DNA from: an uncultured Muribaculaceae bacterium
GTDB taxonomy: Bacteria; Bacteroidota; Bacteroidia; Bacteroidales; Muribaculaceae
DNA: 7,710 nt
NCBI GenBank assembly: GCA_910577355.1
Contig: CAJTMY010000068.1
Coordinates: forward strand, 1-7,710
Reading direction: 5' to 3'
Each line of letters starts with the position of its first letter. The stretch's first letter is position 1. The notes beneath the pieces were generated by a model. The model searched no databases and was not told the origin of the DNA. It saw only the letters and a list, made by a program, of their open reading frames with translations. Position numbers and translations under genes: made by a program. This document shows positions 1 to 6,573 of the stretch, piece after piece.

Positions 1-115
1 TATGATAATCAGTTGACTCTCTTTTGATTATTTTTATCGAACTCACGTTATTTATATAGGAAGGCCCTGCAGAACCAACAATAACTATGGCTTCAAACTT
101 TCGAAAGAGGCCATT
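1..115. other. AT-rich leader / possible junction upstream of the dockerin gene
   Basis: This stretch has no supported gene. All three forward frames hit a stop within the first 27 bases (TGA at 3-5, 14-16 and 25-27). The frame of the following gene is open from 17 onward with no ATG, and its translation from about 74 reads plausibly as an extension of that protein. A degenerate -7-like box (TATTTATA, 49-56) sits about 22 bases after a TTTG (23-26), so a weak promoter is conceivable but not convincing. A perfect 10-base palindrome, CTTTCGAAAG, lies at 98-107. The region may be the remains of a rearranged 5' end. Confidence 0.4.
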
Positions 116-1507
116 TTGGAGACAAGCGACAATCCGGATATTTCGATAAGTCTTACCGATCCCATGTTCTTATACAGTAGTGGTGAAGGAACGGCACAAA
201 TCGACAAGGTAATAATTGGAGCGAGCGTCAAGGAACTCGGAAATCTTGGGATACTCTGTAGTGAGCTTGTTTTAAAAGAAGGTGTTAAGACTCTCGGATC
301 GGGCTGCTTTATAATCAGTTCTCTTTTACCGAATTTTGCAGAAAATCCTCGTTATGACGATATAGAAATTCCTGCATCGGTAGAGAATTTCAGTCCCTAT
401 GCCATAAGTAGCCATCATACTTCAGGACGGCTCATATTCAAAGACAGTGACAAGCCTTTGAATATTGTCGGAAAACCTTACAGCGGCTACGATGATTACA
501 AAAGTTCCATAAAAGAGTTATATCTCGGGCGCACGCTTTCGGAGACTTCGGCCACTTTCGACTCATATGTCGCACTGCAGAAGGCCATCGTCGGTGAGAA
601 TGTGACGTCGATAACCGCCGGTACGTTCAAGAACTGCACGGCACTCACCAACGTGATCATTCCCGCCTCGGTAGAGACCATAGGCGCCGAGGCGTTCTCG
701 GGCTGCACGAATTTTGATGTGATAACTCTGCCCGAAACGCTCAAATTTATAGGGTCAAATGCCTATGCGAGCTGTGATAACGTGACCCGTGTGGTAGCAC
801 GAGGAACCGTACCTGCAGAAGGTGTGGAAGGCGAATCTGTCGCTATCGGCGACAATCTGTACGAAAAAGCGCCCCTATATGTACCCGCCGCTGCCTACGA
901 TGATTATGCAAACGCAGAATTGTTCTGGGACTGGGATTTTGAAGGCTACTTATTCACCCACGAGGGCAATGTGGTGCAGGCTGTCTCGACCGAAGAGGTC
1001 GAGGAGGGCAACTTTGAGATACTCGAGGAGAAGCTCGACGGCAAGCCGGGCGACCAAATCAGCATCCTCGACCTTGTGAACATCAACTGGAGCAAGAATG
1101 CCCCCGAAATTCCGGCGGCAGCCGCCCGCAAGGCTCCGCGCAAGGCCGCCAAGGCCGGCGACGATGTGCCCGTATACTGGTATTCGACCGGCAGCGGCGC
1201 GAGCGTGGACGAGAACGGCAAAGTGACCATCAACAACGACCGCCCGGCCGAGATATGGGCCATCGCCCTCGACGGCTCGGACAAGAAGGTAGTGTTCTCG
1301 CTCAACAACCCCTACACCCTCGGCGACCTTAACAATGACGGCGTGATCGACGTGGTGGATCTCAACTTGCTGAACGATTCTGTTGCCGGACTTTCGACCG
1401 ATGTGAAGATAAGAAAGAAGGCCGCCGACATGAATGGCGACGATGATATCGATATCACAGATCTGAATATTCTCTCCAATATGATCTCTAACGAGGAAAA
1501 CAAATGA
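116..1507 (+). CDS. BspA-like LRR_5 protein with Big_2-like module and C-terminal type I dockerin; 5' end uncertain
   Basis: Numbering is from a TTG at 116 (463 aa). Residues about 30-225 hold degenerate BspA-type repeats; the clearest is VIIPASVETIGAEAFSGC at 180-197. A BspA-style end follows (LYVPAAAYDDYA, 254-265), then an acidic stretch (290-306), an Ala/Lys/Arg-rich linker (334-347) and a Big_2-like segment (about 351-398, with VDENGKVTI). Residues 401-457 form a type I dockerin: loop 1 uses D404, N406, D408, D412 and D415; loop 2 uses D438, N440, D442, D444, D446 and D449. Dockerins bind cohesins through Ca2+-loaded loops, and BspA-type LRRs commonly act at the cell surface. No signal peptide is present and the first in-frame ATG is at 164, inside the fold, so the 5' end is probably truncated or recombined. 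The stop overlaps the next start (ATGA, 1504-1507). GC rises from about 38% at 241-360 to about 67% at 1081-1140. The domain calls are firm; the start, export and functionality are not. Confidence 0.8.
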   Translation: METSDNPDISISLTDPMFLYSSGEGTAQIDKVIIGASVKELGNLGILCSELVLKEGVKTLGSGCFIISSLLPNFAENPRYDDIEIPASVENFSPYAISSHHTSGRLIFKDSDKPLNIVGKPYSGYDDYKSSIKELYLGRTLSETSATFDSYVALQKAIVGENVTSITAGTFKNCTALTNVIIPASVETIGAEAFSGCTNFDVITLPETLKFIGSNAYASCDNVTRVVARGTVPAEGVEGESVAIGDNLYEKAPLYVPAAAYDDYANAELFWDWDFEGYLFTHEGNVVQAVSTEEVEEGNFEILEEKLDGKPGDQISILDLVNINWSKNAPEIPAAAARKAPRKAAKAGDDVPVYWYSTGSGASVDENGKVTINNDRPAEIWAIALDGSDKKVVFSLNNPYTLGDLNNDGVIDVVDLNLLNDSVAGLSTDVKIRKKAADMNGDDDIDITDLNILSNMISNEENK

Positions 1508-2232
1508 AAACAATAAGTAAAAAGACAATAATGTCGGTATTGCTTCTGTTAGGAGCAATGTCGACTCCCTTGGCTGTTTTGGCCGCCGATGAAAACCCCG
1601 GGGTGTTCTCGGTAGCCGATACCGAATTTGATGCCGAAGGCAAGGCTGTGGTGACCGTAAACTTCCAGACAGACATCGAGGGTTACAATGCCTTTCAGAT
1701 GGAGTTTTATCTGCCTGCTGGATATACCATCGGCAAGAACAAGCGCGGAAATTATGTCTTCACTTTCAATAATGATGAGGAGACAGGTATCTGTGACGGT
1801 TACAGTGTTACAGTAGGTGACCACACATCAAAGGATGATCCTTTTTACCGTCTGGTAGGTCTTTCTACATTAACGAAAGGTGCTGTATTCGTGCCGTGCG
1901 ACGGTTGGTTCTTTAAATTCACTGTGTGCGCTCCCGAGGGCGTGACCGTTACCGAGCCTATCACCGTGCCGGTGAAGCATATCGAAATGGCGACCGGTAC
2001 CGATCCCGCCACTGCCTACAAAAATATCTTCCCCGATTTCAGCTTCGTGATCAATCCATATGATGACGGTGGCACATCGGGTGTGGAATCGGTAGTGGCC
2101 GGTGCCGGCAACGGCGATGTGGAGGTATTCGACCTCCGCGGCATCAAGGTCGCCGATTCTACCGACGGACTTGCTCCCGGATGCTACATAGTGCGCCTCG
2201 GCGATGTCACCAATAAGATAATCGTGAAGTAA
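1504..2232 (+). CDS. exported cohesin-like beta-sandwich protein with T9SS-like C-terminal tail
   Basis: The 242 aa product has a clear signal peptide (KK, then a hydrophobic core at 10-26, ending near AVLA/ADEN). Residues about 32-172 resemble a cohesin or carbohydrate-binding-module-type beta sandwich: an opening strand pair (GVFSVADTEF, KAVVTVNFQT), then GYNAFQMEFYLPAGYTI (60-76), and later WFFKFTVCAPEGV (135-147), in the order and spacing of cohesin strands. Residues 193-242 form a separate small module, VEVFDLRGIKV ... GCYIVRLG ... KIIVK, like the C-terminal tails of Bacteroidales secreted proteins and the type A T9SS sorting domain. Its ATG shares four bases with the stop of the upstream dockerin gene, so translation is probably coupled and the two products may be partners. 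Four cysteines lie in the mature chain (97, 132, 142, 227). The cohesin assignment is inferred from pattern; a generic secreted adhesin or glycan-binding protein is the alternative. Confidence 0.7.
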   Translation: MKTISKKTIMSVLLLLGAMSTPLAVLAADENPGVFSVADTEFDAEGKAVVTVNFQTDIEGYNAFQMEFYLPAGYTIGKNKRGNYVFTFNNDEETGICDGYSVTVGDHTSKDDPFYRLVGLSTLTKGAVFVPCDGWFFKFTVCAPEGVTVTEPITVPVKHIEMATGTDPATAYKNIFPDFSFVINPYDDGGTSGVESVVAGAGNGDVEVFDLRGIKVADSTDGLAPGCYIVRLGDVTNKIIVK

Positions 2233-2255
2233 TATCTCACGCCTCGAAAATATGT

Positions 2256-2298
2256 GCGGGAGCAGCATCGACAACCGATGCTGCTCCTGCTGATTTTT
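2256..2298 (+). terminator. intrinsic terminator after the cohesin-like gene
   Basis: The arms 2256-2270 and 2276-2290 pair over 15 bp with one G-U pair (12 bp perfect, GGAGCAGCATCG with its complement) around a 5-base loop (ACAAC). A T-run follows at 2294-2298. It starts 23 bases after the stop of the cohesin-like gene and ends the dockerin/cohesin-like unit before the psd promoter. Confidence 0.85.
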
Positions 2299-2301
2299 GG
2301 A

Positions 2302-2382
2302 GTAGAGACGTACGGCTCGTACATCCGCTCCATATGGCAAGCCTTCCGGTTGAAGCCGGACGCACGAGCCGTGCGTCCCTGC
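2302..2382. repeat. REP/BIME-like nested inverted repeat
   Basis: Two 26-base arms, 2302-2327 and 2357-2382, are inverted copies matching at 21 of 26 positions; all five differences are transitions. Each arm is itself a small palindrome: GTACG-GCT-CGTAC on the left and GACGCACG-AGC-CGTGCGTC on the right. The 29-base spacer contains a smaller hairpin (CTTC...GAAG, about 2343-2355). This palindrome-within-inverted-pair layout is that of REP pairs (BIMEs), which are usually dispersed in intergenic DNA. It lies just past a terminator and before the psd promoter, so a role as a transcript-end structure is also possible. Copy number elsewhere in the genome is not visible here. Confidence 0.7.
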
Positions 2383-2452
2383 ACAACGGTTTGACCGTAT
2401 AGTGATTTTTCAAAAAATTATTAAAAATAGCGGTAAATCCGATATTTTAGTT

Positions 2453-2460
2453 TATCTTTG
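2453..2460 (+). promoter_or_regulatory. Bacteroidetes -7 box (TATCTTTG) for the psd operon
   Basis: TATCTTTG is a perfect match to the Bacteroidetes primary-sigma -7 consensus TAnnTTTG. No good TTTG -33 box is seen about 19-20 bases upstream, but 2403-2428 is very A/T-rich. Transcription would start near 2466-2468. That rules out the in-frame ATG at 2462 and supports the psd start at 2489, leaving a leader of about 20 bases. Confidence 0.75.
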
Positions 2461-2488
2461 CATGATTAAACGGCCCGAGGGCACCGAA

Positions 2489-3166
2489 ATGAGAGTAAAA
2501 ATACACCACGAAGGCACCAATATATTGCTCGTGAGCGCTGCGGCGATTGCCGTGGTGTTGACGCCCATGTGGCTATGGGTAAGGCCGATAGCCTGGCCGA
2601 TAGCGGTAACGGCGGTGTTGGGGGTGCTGTATCTGCTCACAGTGAATTTCTTCCGCTCGCCGCGCCGCCACTTCGAGGGAGATCCCACGAATGCCGTGGT
2701 TGCAAGCGCCGACGGCAAAGTGGTGGCACTCGAGGAGGTCTACGAACCGGAGTATCTGAAAAGCGACTGCATACAGCTGTCGGTGTTCATGAGCATATTC
2801 AACGTGCATGCCAACTGGTTTCCGGTGAACGGTGAAGTTGTGTTCGCGACACATCATCCGGGGCGGTTTCTCGGAGCTTACCTGCCCAAGTCGAGCACCG
2901 AGAACGAGCGCTCGACAGTGGTGATACGCACTCCCGGGGGGCAGCTGGTGCTCGTGCGCCAGATAGCGGGCGCCATAGCGCGCCGTATAGTGACCTATGC
3001 CGAGAAGGGTACGGAGGCGCATGTCGACGACCATATGGGCTTCATCAAGTTCGGCTCGCGTGTCGACATTTACCTGCCGCTCGGCACCGAGACCTTTGTC
3101 AATATCGGGGACACTACCACCGGCGGCATCACACAGGTGGGCCGGCTGCATCCGGAGCAGCCTTAG
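2489..3166 (+). CDS. psd: phosphatidylserine decarboxylase proenzyme (short, Psd-A type)
   Basis: The 225 aa product decarboxylates phosphatidylserine to phosphatidylethanolamine, the last step of PE synthesis, at the inner membrane. Two hydrophobic segments near the N-terminus (about 11-30 and 34-54) anchor it. Family hallmarks follow: FFRSPRR (54-60), SADGKV (73-78), FMSIFNVHANWFPVNG (100-115), the STENERS block (136-142) and the autocleavage site KFGSRVDIYLP (187-197). In this family the proenzyme cuts between Gly189 and Ser190, and the serine becomes the pyruvoyl cofactor. The length is normal for the short type. Two upstream in-frame ATGs (2402 and 2462) would add up to 29 residues, but the -7 box at 2453-2460 places transcription start after both. 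It opens an operon with pssA 32 bases downstream, which supplies its substrate. Confidence 0.95.
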   Translation: MRVKIHHEGTNILLVSAAAIAVVLTPMWLWVRPIAWPIAVTAVLGVLYLLTVNFFRSPRRHFEGDPTNAVVASADGKVVALEEVYEPEYLKSDCIQLSVFMSIFNVHANWFPVNGEVVFATHHPGRFLGAYLPKSSTENERSTVVIRTPGGQLVLVRQIAGAIARRIVTYAEKGTEAHVDDHMGFIKFGSRVDIYLPLGTETFVNIGDTTTGGITQVGRLHPEQP

Positions 3167-3198
3167 CCCCGGCCACAAAAACACATACATAAGACACT

Positions 3199-3906
3199 AT
3201 GCCTAAAAAAGTTGTAGGATTCATACCCAACCTCATAACACTCTGCAACCTGTTGTCGGGCTGCGTGGCCGTATACATGGCTTTCCATCTCAACGACACG
3301 ATAGGGCCGCTGAGCGGACTGCACTGGACATGGATAGCTATTGCCGCCGCAGCCGTATTTGACTTCGGCGACGGCGCGTCGGCCCGCGGGCTGCACGCCT
3401 ATTCGGACATCGGCAAGGAGCTCGACTCGCTGAGCGACCTTGTGAGCTTCGGCGTGGCGCCGGGCATGATGATACTCAACCTCATGCTGGCGCACAGCAT
3501 GCATCCGTGGCTGTGCTTCGCGGCGCTGCTGATACCGGTGATGGGCGCCTACCGTCTGGCCAAATTCAATGTCGACGAGGAGCAGACCACCTCGTTCAAA
3601 GGATTGCCCATACCCGCCAACGCGATATTCTGGATAGGCGCCGCGGCATGGATAGAACGCTATATGTATCCCGGCACCGGCGTTATGGTGGTGCTCGTGG
3701 CTGCCGTATCGTGGCTCATGACTTCAAATGTGCCGATGTTCTCTCTGAAATTCAAGAATTTCGGTTGGGCCGAGAACTTCCGCCGATATGTGCTGCTTGC
3801 AGCTACGGCGGTATTCCTGATATGCTGGGGCGTATCGGGCCTGATGTGGGCGATAGTGCTCTACATATTCATGTCGGTGGCTCTGCGCAAACACGCGCAG
3901 GCGTAA
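3199..3906 (+). CDS. pssA: CDP-diacylglycerol-serine O-phosphatidyltransferase
   Basis: The 235 aa integral membrane enzyme of the CDP-alcohol phosphatidyltransferase family makes phosphatidylserine from CDP-diacylglycerol and L-serine, feeding Psd encoded just upstream. The full catalytic signature is present: D55, D58, G59, A62, R63, then G72, D76 and D80, matching D-x2-D-G-x2-A-R-x8-G-x3-D-x3-D. FKGLPIPANA (133-142) is a typical PssA block. Hydrophobic segments lie at about 9-29, 42-58, 86-100, 103-118, 140-151, 160-174 and 197-228, consistent with a multi-pass protein. The length is typical. The start ATG at 3199 gives the expected N-terminus (MPKKVVGFIPNLIT). No motif residue is missing. 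Confidence 0.95.
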   Translation: MPKKVVGFIPNLITLCNLLSGCVAVYMAFHLNDTIGPLSGLHWTWIAIAAAAVFDFGDGASARGLHAYSDIGKELDSLSDLVSFGVAPGMMILNLMLAHSMHPWLCFAALLIPVMGAYRLAKFNVDEEQTTSFKGLPIPANAIFWIGAAAWIERYMYPGTGVMVVLVAAVSWLMTSNVPMFSLKFKNFGWAENFRRYVLLAATAVFLICWGVSGLMWAIVLYIFMSVALRKHAQA

Positions 3907-3943
3907 ACCGGCCTAAGTACAATTTCCAAAATACTCCTGATTG

Positions 3944-4285
3944 ATGGGAACATTTATCCTCCTCCTTCTTATATTCTTTGTAGTGATCCCCGTATGCAAG
4001 CTGCTGTGGCGGGGATGGCAGTTCCACCGGCGGTGGAAAGACGCCACGGCCAACCTGCGCGACGCATATGCCCGCGCTTACGGCGACCGGACACGCAGCG
4101 GGCGACAATCGCATCAGCCGAAGCGCAAAAAGAAAAAAATCGACCCGAATGTGGGCGAATATGTGGCGTTTGAAGAAATACACGTATCGCAGACCACCAC
4201 ATCGCAGGCCGGCGACACGCATGGCAATACCTCTTTCCGAGCCGAATCGCAGGTGGAGGACGCCGTGTGGGAAGACGTGAAGTAG
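3944..4285 (+). CDS. DUF4834 family small membrane protein
   Basis: The 113 aa product is of unknown function. A single hydrophobic segment (about 3-22) is followed by a basic, Arg/Lys-rich region with a KRKKKK run (60-65) leading into IDPNVGEYVAFEEI (66-79). This layout, plus the acidic C-terminus VEDAVWEDVK, matches the Bacteroidetes DUF4834 family. The charge pattern suggests an N-terminal anchor with a cytoplasmic tail. A TTG directly precedes the ATG at 3944; the ATG is chosen as start. It lies 37 bases after pssA and 28 bases before the amidase gene, so it is almost certainly cotranscribed with phospholipid synthesis genes, hinting at an envelope-linked role that the sequence does not define. 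Confidence 0.85.
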   Translation: MGTFILLLLIFFVVIPVCKLLWRGWQFHRRWKDATANLRDAYARAYGDRTRSGRQSHQPKRKKKKIDPNVGEYVAFEEIHVSQTTTSQAGDTHGNTSFRAESQVEDAVWEDVK

Positions 4286-4313
4286 AAGAATCACACCAAT
4301 ACCTATCTATAAA

Positions 4314-5813
4314 ATGAAACACAGCCTTACAGCCTTGGCCATGATTGTGGCCTTCGCGGGTGCCGCAGAGAATCCGGCACTGAAAATCTACAAGGGCGAG
4401 CGCCGCAACGACACCGTCTACGCCGCCAAGCAGTATGTAATCGCCATCACCGATCCGGGAGCCAAGGCCACCATCGACGGCAAGGAAGCCCATGTGTACA
4501 GCACAGGCTCGTTCGGCGCGCAGGTGGAGCTGAAGCCCGGTGAGAACAAGATCCCCGTGCAAGTGCAGCTCGGCAAGAAAAAGACCAAGGCCGAGGTACG
4601 CTTCGTGTACCTCACCGAGAAGCCCAAGCCCAAAGCCGTGAAGCACGGCGCCGAGGATAAGGACGGCCACTTCATCGTGGGCAATGTGCCCGATCAGACC
4701 ACTCCGCTCGCCACTCCGCTCAACATCGTGAGCAAGGACGGCGCATACCTGCAATACGGCAACGGCGGCGACCGTCTGGGCGGCTCGAAGATGAATTTCA
4801 TAGAGGGCGGCATACCCCTCACTGCTGTGGGCGAGACCGACAACCTGTATCAGGTGGCTCTCGGCCAATCGCACTTCGCCTACATTCCCAAGTCGAGCAC
4901 CGAGCAAGGCGGCCCGGGCTTCAATGTGTTCAACACCGGCTCGGTGTCGGTGGCCAACATCGGCCCCTGCGACCGTATCACAATGTCGCTGCCGGGACGC
5001 CTGCCCTACTGGACACGCAGCGAGATCGACCCCTCGACGATCCTCGTGTCGGTATACGGCGCCACCAACAACACCAACTGGCTCACTCAGAACAATACCC
5101 CCGAAATGATCGAGTATGTGGATCTGCGTCAGGACGAGTCGGACGTGCTCACCGTCTACATCCGCCTCAAGGACGAATACCAGTGGGGCTATTCGACCTA
5201 CTATAACGGCAACAATCTGGTGATCGACGTTCGACACCGCCCGGCATCGCTCGAACTCGCCGACCTCACCATCGGTCTTGACGCCGGCCACGGCGGGGAG
5301 TATCCCGGTGCCATTTCGCCTTCGGGCATCACCGAGAAGGAGGTGAACCTCGACATCGTGCTCAAGGCTGCCGACATGCTGCGCAAGGCCGGCGCCAAGG
5401 TGGTGCTCACCCGCGACGGCGACACCGGCCCCTCGATGACCGAACGCAAGCATATATGGAAAGAGGGCAAGGTAGACCTCGCTGTGAGCGTGCACAACAA
5501 CGCCTCGGGCAACCCGCTCACGCCCATGGGCACCAGCGCATACTACAAGCATATCTCCAACCGAGCCCTTGCCAACGACCTGCATCAGTCGGTGCTCACG
5601 CTCGGCGTAGCCAACTTCGGCCTCACCGGCAACTTCAACTTCTCGCTCAACGGCCCCACCGACTATCCCAACGCTTTGGTGGAAGTGCTGTTCATGTCGT
5701 CGCTGCCCGAGGAAGAGCTGCTCTCCGACCCCGAATACCGCACCCGCATCGCCGAGAAGGTAGTGGATGGTATCAAGAACTACCTTCAGCGCGTGAAAGC
5801 TTCTGTAAAATAA
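4314..5813 (+). CDS. exported N-acetylmuramoyl-L-alanine amidase (Amidase_3)
   Basis: The 499 aa product hydrolyses the bond between N-acetylmuramic acid and the stem-peptide L-alanine in peptidoglycan, acting in the periplasm. A signal peptide (1-18, ending AFAGA/A) is present. Residues about 19-100 look like an Ig-type beta domain, about 135-195 like an SH3-like segment, and about 215-310 like a further all-beta region. The catalytic Amidase_3 domain spans about 318-492: IGLDAGHGG with zinc ligand H326, TEKEVNL with zinc ligand E341, SVHNNA with zinc ligand H394, and catalytic E457 in LVEVLF. The zinc and catalytic set is complete. The long N-terminal beta region sets it apart from minimal amidases and may place it on the envelope or in the septum. 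It is last in the psd operon, 28 bases after DUF4834, and is followed by a hairpin at 5829-5870. Confidence 0.92.
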   Translation: MKHSLTALAMIVAFAGAAENPALKIYKGERRNDTVYAAKQYVIAITDPGAKATIDGKEAHVYSTGSFGAQVELKPGENKIPVQVQLGKKKTKAEVRFVYLTEKPKPKAVKHGAEDKDGHFIVGNVPDQTTPLATPLNIVSKDGAYLQYGNGGDRLGGSKMNFIEGGIPLTAVGETDNLYQVALGQSHFAYIPKSSTEQGGPGFNVFNTGSVSVANIGPCDRITMSLPGRLPYWTRSEIDPSTILVSVYGATNNTNWLTQNNTPEMIEYVDLRQDESDVLTVYIRLKDEYQWGYSTYYNGNNLVIDVRHRPASLELADLTIGLDAGHGGEYPGAISPSGITEKEVNLDIVLKAADMLRKAGAKVVLTRDGDTGPSMTERKHIWKEGKVDLAVSVHNNASGNPLTPMGTSAYYKHISNRALANDLHQSVLTLGVANFGLTGNFNFSLNGPTDYPNALVEVLFMSSLPEEELLSDPEYRTRIAEKVVDGIKNYLQRVKASVK

Positions 5814-5822
5814 ATCTTTTAT

Positions 5823-5870
5823 AAGGTCTTCAGGGTCTTTAAAGTCTTTAAGGTCTTTAAAGACCCTGAA
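5823..5870 (+). terminator. hairpin of GGTCTTTAAA-like units after the amidase gene
   Basis: The 16-base arms 5829-5844 and 5855-5870 pair perfectly (TTCAGGGTCTTTAAAG with its complement) around a 10-base loop. The left half and loop are made of near-tandem units: GGTCTT, GGTCTTTAAA, GTCTTTAA and GGTCTTTAAA. Only a short T-run (ATATTTTC) follows, so termination is plausible but not textbook. It lies in the 76-base gap between the amidase and DUF2461 genes and may be a dispersed intergenic repeat as well as an operon end. Confidence 0.6.
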
Positions 5871-5889
5871 ATATTTTCAATTCAATTTT

Positions 5890-6558
5890 ATGCCAATCAC
5901 CCTACCCGACTTCCTGCGGCAGCTTGCCGCCAACAACAACCGCCCGTGGTTCATGGAGCACAAGGTGCAGTACGATGAACTGCGTCTGCGGTGGATCGCC
6001 GACCTCGACCGCCTGATAGCGCATGCCTCACAGTGGGATACGTCGCTCCGCCGCCTGTCGGGCAAGGAATGCACCTACCGCATATACCGCGACACCCGCT
6101 TCTCACCCGACAAGACCCCGTACAAGACATATTTCTCGGCCGGGATGAGTTGTCGCGGCCGCAGCAACGCAGTAGCCGGCTACTATCTGCAGGCCGACAT
6201 CCGCCCGGGTCACAGCGGCGTGTTCGGCGGCCTGTGGTGCCCCGACGCCGCCATGCTGCGCAAGATGCGCCATGCCATCGTCGACAATATCGAGGAATTC
6301 GAGACCATCCTTGCCGACCCCGAGCTGCAGCGCCTCTATCCCGGATGGTGCGGCAACGCCCTCAAGACCATCCCCAAAGGCTGGCCCAAGGATCACCCGC
6401 AGGCACCCCTGCTGCGCCTGCTCGACTACGGCAAGGAGCATGAGCTCGACATTGATTTCTTCACCGACCCCGCGTGGCCCGAGCGCTGCGCCGACCTCCT
6501 ACGCCCCCTCAAGCCCCTCGTCGATTTCATCAACTACTCCCTTAGCGAGGAGATTTAA
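5890..6558 (+). CDS. DUF2461 family protein
   Basis: The 222 aa cytoplasmic protein belongs to DUF2461 (TIGR02453), whose biochemical role is unknown. The family hallmarks are intact: NNNRPWF near the N-terminus (15-21), YRIYRDTRFSPDKTPYKT (63-80), a GYYLQ segment (97-101) and KGWPKDHP (163-170). The length matches the family norm. No signal peptide or membrane segment is seen. The ATG at 5890 follows the hairpin at 5829-5870 by 19 bases and the T/A-rich tract 5871-5889; no perfect TAnnTTTG box is visible, so it may rely on read-through or a weak promoter. It is convergent with the minus-strand LRR gene, with only 15 bases between the stops and no terminator there. Confidence 0.9.
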   Translation: MPITLPDFLRQLAANNNRPWFMEHKVQYDELRLRWIADLDRLIAHASQWDTSLRRLSGKECTYRIYRDTRFSPDKTPYKTYFSAGMSCRGRSNAVAGYYLQADIRPGHSGVFGGLWCPDAAMLRKMRHAIVDNIEEFETILADPELQRLYPGWCGNALKTIPKGWPKDHPQAPLLRLLDYGKEHELDIDFFTDPAWPERCADLLRPLKPLVDFINYSLSEEI

Positions 6559-6573
6559 CAGCCCTACACAGAT

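Noticed and set aside
87..149. Short ATG-started frame at 87 ahead of the dockerin gene
   Set aside because: It encodes only 20 residues with no signal-peptide character and is out of frame with the LRR protein.
950..1558. 202-codon minus-strand frame opposite the dockerin region
   Set aside because: It is antisense to the dockerin and linker coding sequence, with His/Val/Gly-rich composition and no motif.
2402..2488. N-terminal extension of Psd from the ATG at 2402 or 2462
   Set aside because: The -7 box at 2453-2460 places transcription start downstream of both, and the added residues do not look like a Psd N-terminus.
2885..4904. 18-base direct repeat (CCCAAGTCGAGCACCGAG) at 2885-2902 in psd and 4887-4904 in the amidase gene
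   Set aside because: Both copies encode PKSSTE in frame and the flanks differ at once; shared codon bias over a short common peptide is the simplest explanation. The Psd copy is part of a conserved family motif.
3969..5585. Very long open frame on the minus strand (538 codons) opposite the DUF4834 and amidase genes
   Set aside because: It is antisense to two well-supported genes, and its translation is a Val/Ala/His/Gly-rich low-complexity chain with no recognisable motif, typical of a shadow in GC-rich DNA.
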